DNA from: CBDHDN01 sp965261585
GTDB taxonomy: Bacteria; Pseudomonadota; Alphaproteobacteria; UBA6615
Length of the DNA: 64,000 nucleotides
Reading direction: 5' to 3'
Assembly (NCBI GenBank): GCA_965261585.1
Contig: CBDHDN010000055.1
Coordinates: 62,001 to 126,000, forward strand
Made by a program: the position numbers and the translations under genes. The notes under the pieces were generated by a model that saw only the letters and a list, made by a program, of their open reading frames with translations, searched no databases and had not been told where the DNA came from. Below, one piece after another: positions 61,190 through 64,000 of the stretch (positions within the stretch are counted from its first letter, which is position 1; each line of letters starts with the position of its first letter).

Positions 61190-61666
61190 CCCTACAGTAA
61201 TTCCAAGGGGGGCCGGTGTCTCAGTGAGGTTGGCAGAGAGGGCTCGTCGAACACACGGTCGCCGCACATCCCGGCGTCGAACCGAGCGCTGACTTGGTAG
61301 CACGGACAAGGCAACATGACTTGGTCACAACGCCATTCATGGATTGCGCCAACAACCCCGATACTCGACATGAACTCGTCGTCGGCATCGAAATGGAGCC
61401 CGCCCGCGGCGTTCCGGGACGTAGTTGCTCGACCTCGTCTAAAGCAGGATTGCCGGACGTCTGGAGGAGGGCGAGATCCGAAGCGGGATAGGCTGTTGCA
61501 GAGGGAATGTCCCGGGCCACATACTCGAGACCGGGCAATACGTGCACGGCAAGTCCTCGATCCATACGAGTGTCTGCGCCAGGTGAGGTCGAGGCAACAT
61601 GGCTGGAATTGTCGAGCATCAACATGGAAGCAAGTAGTCGTTGCCCGTGTCGGCCTGTCGTATGCC
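61190..61666. other. Region of unclear content between IS3 remnant and toxin-antitoxin pair
   Basis: About 475 bp. Two minus-strand frames read GLEYVARDIPSATAYPASDL and, after a possible shift, GGLHFDADDEFMSSIGVVGA, which look protein-like. Together they may be a decayed gene, but no family is recognised. No RNA gene or promoter was identified. Confidence 0.35.
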
Positions 61667-61951
61667 TCAGCCGTCCGCCGGGACAAGGCCCACGGTCAGC
61701 CGCGTGCCGGTTGCTTCGGCGTAGCGGCGGAGGGTCGCGAAGGACGGCGACACCCGGCCGCCTTCCAGCCGCGCGACTGCGGATTGCGTCGTGCCGAGCC
61801 GCCGGGCAAGCTCCGCCTGCGTCAGCTTCGCCGCCGCACGGGCGCGGACCAGCGCCTCGATGAGCGCATACTCCTCGTCGACGCGCGCGTATTCCTCCCG
61901 GAACTCCGGGTCTTCCATGAAGCGCGCCTTCAGATCCTTCAGCTTCGTCAT
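61667..61951 (-). CDS. XRE-family antitoxin
   Basis: A 94-residue protein with an acidic N-terminus (EDPEFREEYARVDEEYALIE) and a helix-turn-helix (LTQAELARRLGTTQSAVARL, EGGRVSPSFATLRRYAEATG). Overlaps the toxin stop by 4 bp. This matches antitoxins of the HigBA/Gp49 toxin-first type. Confidence 0.88.
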   Translation of the reverse strand: MTKLKDLKARFMEDPEFREEYARVDEEYALIEALVRARAAAKLTQAELARRLGTTQSAVARLEGGRVSPSFATLRRYAEATGTRLTVGLVPADG

Positions 61952-62289
61952 GTCGTCACCTGCCTCATCCGCTCCCTGGCGGTCGCGAGCGCACGGCGCG
62001 GCGTCCTGCGCGACTTCTTCGCGAAGACGTGCAGCACTACCACCCGCCGGCCCGCCGCCGTCACGTAAATCCCCCGAGCGATACCACCGTCTGCCCGCAC
62101 CCGAAGCTCCCAGAGCTTCCCTTCAAGGTGCCTGACATGCGGTGCGCGGAGGGCCTCCAGCCCGACATTCTCCACCGTCTCCAACAGCCGCAACAGCCGG
62201 GCGCGCAACGCCACCGGCAAGGCTGCGATTTCGGCGTCGACGGCCGACACGGTTTCGACCGTCCAATCCATCTCCGGCATATAGCGCAT
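61948..62289 (-). CDS. Gp49/RelE-like toxin (HigB type)
   Basis: A 113-residue RelE-fold protein: VDAEIAALPVALRARLLRLL, LRAPHVRHLEGKLWELRVRA and GIARGIYVTAAGRRVVVLHV, FAKKSRRTPRRAL. The KLWELR and FxKK motifs are characteristic of Gp49-like toxins. Start may be ATG 62289, 62280 or 62271. Gene order toxin-antitoxin with a 4-bp overlap supports a working module. Confidence 0.88.
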   Translation of the reverse strand: MRYMPEMDWTVETVSAVDAEIAALPVALRARLLRLLETVENVGLEALRAPHVRHLEGKLWELRVRADGGIARGIYVTAAGRRVVVLHVFAKKSRRTPRRALATARERMRQVTT

Positions 62290-62421
62290 CCGCTATAGTC
62301 TTTCAAGCATGCGACCCCGGCGAGGCCGATGGCCAATGGCTCCCGGACTGCGGGCCTTCGACCGGATCGCCGTGATCCGGGTGCGCGCACCGCCCGTGCG
62401 CCCTGTGCGGCAAACGATGGG

Positions 62422-62964
62422 GTGGACGCCCCTCCCGACGGCATCGCGATCGGGATCGATCTGGCGAAGAACAGCTTTCAGGTGCACGGTGCGCGGGCGG
62501 ACGGGTCGGTTGCGTTCCGTAAGAAGCTGAGCCGGGCGAAGCTGTTGGACTTTGTGGCTGCGCAGCCACGCTGCACGGTGGCGATGGAGGCGTGCGGTGG
62601 CGCGCACCATTGGGGCCGGGAGATCGGCAGGCTCGGCCATGCGGTGCGACTGGTCCCGCCGATCTACGTCAAAGCGTATGTGAAGCGGCAGAAGAACGAT
62701 GCGTCGGACGCGGAGGCGATCTGCGAGGCGTCGTCGCGCCCGACCATGCGATTTGTGGCTGTGAAGACGGAGGAACAGCAGGCTCGGGGCATGCTGTTCC
62801 GGACGCGCGATCTTCTGGTGCACCAGCGCACCCAGACGATCAATGCGCTGCGCGGCCATCTGGCGGAGTTCGGTGTCGTTGCCCCGCAGGGGCCGGCTCA
62901 TGTCGGCCGGCTGGCCTCGGCGCTTGAGGGACCGGCTTCGGGGTTGCCGGAAGCGGTCCGCGGC
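62422..62964 (+). pseudogene. IS110-family transposase, N-terminal fragment
   Basis: From GTG 62422 the frame gives AIGIDLAKNSFQVHGARADG (first Asp of the DEDD site), CTVAMEACGGAHHWGREIGR (Glu), VRLVPPIYVKAYVKRQKNDA and SDAEAICEASSRPTMRFVAV (Asp/Asp). It ends abruptly after GLPEAVRG near 62964, where an autotransporter fragment begins on the other strand. The C-terminal serine domain is missing. The ~130 bp before the start may hold part of the element's left non-coding end. Confidence 0.87.
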
Positions 62965-63590
62965 GAGCGAGAGCCCCGCATAGGGCGTCACCACACCGAG
63001 GCCGCGCGGTGCGCCAAACCCGTAGCCGAGCTCGGCCTCGAGACGGCGCTCCGCCTCGAACTCCCCGCCGGGCGCCAGGCCAGCCGCGTCGCGCGCCGAC
63101 CACAGCCGGTCCACGCCGCTCGACGGCGTGCCCCAGACCGGCGCCAGCGTCAGCAAGAGACCGCGGCCCGAGGCGCCGGGGTCGAGCCGCACCAGGCGCA
63201 AGCGGCTCGCATCGGCCCGCGTGTCCGTCTCGTTCGACACCTTCTCCCAGTCCATCTGCACCAGGAACGCATCGCCGCGCAGCGCAAGGTCGATCCCGCC
63301 GTCCTCGCCCGCCTTCAGCAGCACGCCCCGCGCGCCGGCCGCGCCGAGGCGCATGGAGATGTCCGTCCGGGTGACGATCTCGCCGCGATCCTCCGTCGCC
63401 GCCTGCGTCATCGTCATGTCGCCCGTGCCGTAGCCCAGAAGGCCCCAGGCCGAGAGCCGCTCGCTCGCCTGATAGCGCACATAGGGGTTCACGCTGGTGA
63501 GGCTGCTCTCGACGGTGCCCGAGTTAACGCCCGGCTGGTCGAAGGCGCCCTCGCCCTCGCTCACCGAGAGCACCACGCCCCGCCCGGCCG
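62955..63590 (-). pseudogene. Autotransporter beta-barrel fragment
   Basis: The minus strand reads GRGVVLSVSEGEGAFDQPGV, SVNPYVRYQASERLSAWGLL, GYGTGDMTM, TDISMRLGAAGARGVLL and APRGLGVVTPYAGLSLAADR: alternating strands of an outer-membrane barrel like those of large alphaproteobacterial surface proteins. Both ends are missing: the 3' side by the IS110 fragment, the 5' side at about 63590. Only about seven or eight strands remain. Not functional. Confidence 0.78.
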
Positions 63591-64000
63591 AAGGAACGGT
63601 GTGAAGGCGGCATTGTCCCGACCGCTGAGGAAGCCATGGCCCCGGCAGCGGACGAAGCGGAGACCGCCAAGGGTCGACAAGACAGCCCGAACATGCAGAA
63701 CCCCGTTACGCATCCAACCGCAAGACTCGACGGTTAGACAAAATAATACTCAATTACAACCTCTTGGATTTGTTAAAAATAGTGCAGGATTGATATATGA
63801 TTTGCAGTCTAGTTTTTTTGCCGTTACTACAAACTAAGTCTCCAGATACTACACATGAGTCGGACCCGATTTCCTTGGACACAGAATTGGCTTAATCGAA
63901 GTGTCCAAGGATGACCGGAACATGACCGATAATTTTGAGAAGAAAGTTGCTGTTGATGGGCCTGTGGTAGCCGCCGTGCGCAAGGTCGCCGGCTTATGAC
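63591..64000. other. AT-richer tail of the window, no certain gene
   Basis: About 410 bp. From 63730 the composition falls to clearly lower GC. A perfect 11-bp inverted repeat TCCTTGGACAC (63872-63882) and GTGTCCAAGGA (63901-63911) may be an IS end or a terminator. A short frame, MTDNFEKKVAVDGPVVAAVR, begins at about 63932 and stops near 63999. No family was recognised. Confidence 0.35.

Noticed and set aside
61221..61625. 135-codon minus-strand frame as a gene
   Set aside because: It has protein-like segments but no recognised family, and a neighbouring frame looks equally plausible; kept only as an unclear region.
62290..62421. IS110 bridge RNA gene
   Set aside because: The position before an IS110 fragment is right, but the element is truncated, its left boundary is unknown and no convincing two-loop fold could be drawn by eye.

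Overview
The window is about two-thirds GC and strongly coding-biased. Its gene content includes TRAP and tripartite tricarboxylate (Tct) uptake systems, a malonyl-CoA pathway, 2-oxoacid:ferredoxin oxidoreductase, bacterial Ku/LigD end joining, TadE-like pilus proteins and a PEP-CTERM protein. Together with palindromic intergenic repeats of the CTTCGACAGGCTCAGGGTGAG and GTCATCCTCGG...CCGAGGA types, this suggests a free-living or symbiotic alphaproteobacterium, possibly Rhodospirillales-like. No rRNA or tRNA was found, so placement rests on gene content only.

Layout. 1-4.7 kb is an insertion-sequence (IS) cluster: an IS1380 end in a broken serC, IS630 copy 1, a complete IS256 element and an integrase remnant. 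4.7-7.8 kb holds a phytanoyl-CoA dioxygenase-like enzyme, a methyltransferase and a frameshifted flippase. 8-10.8 kb is korAB. 11-14.7 kb holds a second IS630-type element, a broken DUF2817 peptidase-like gene and a broken threonine aldolase. 14.8-25 kb reads as a malonate-type catabolic region: malonyl-CoA decarboxylase, TRAP DctPQM, an FCD-type GntR regulator and malonyl-CoA synthetase, interleaved with an intradiol dioxygenase, an FAH-family hydrolase, OsmC and a GIY-YIG nuclease among palindromic repeats. 25-28 kb is a decayed SEFIR (TIR-like) gene carrying IS630 copy 2. 28-36.5 kb is a second catabolic region: a HutC-type GntR regulator, an AEC carrier, a Gfo/Idh/MocA dehydrogenase and TctB/TctA/TctC, with matching palindromes in its promoter regions. 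36.6-47.2 kb is mixed metabolism (alpha-hydroxy-acid oxidase, brnTA, uronate dehydrogenase, MFS, a second Gfo/Idh/MocA, ureide genes, DUF3179). 47.2-49 kb holds IS630 copy 3 and mobile remnants. 51.9-58.5 kb is one same-strand run, ligD-hicA-hicB-GNAT-ku-(BRCT/TPR protein)-gamma-carbonic anhydrase. 58.5-64 kb is a mosaic of tadE genes, IS21/IS3/IS110 fragments, a toxin-antitoxin pair and an autotransporter piece.

Two themes stand out. First, about a dozen genes are interrupted. Some carry substitutions to stop codons, which homopolymer sequencing errors do not explain; others carry one-base shifts, which could be real or assembly error. Second, all four IS630-type insertions and one MITE-like element sit at CTAG, twice exactly in the TAG stop codon of the neighbouring gene without destroying it. 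The most interesting functional unit is the end-joining run, where a hicAB pair overlaps ligD by 4 bp and a BRCT-like/TPR protein follows ku.
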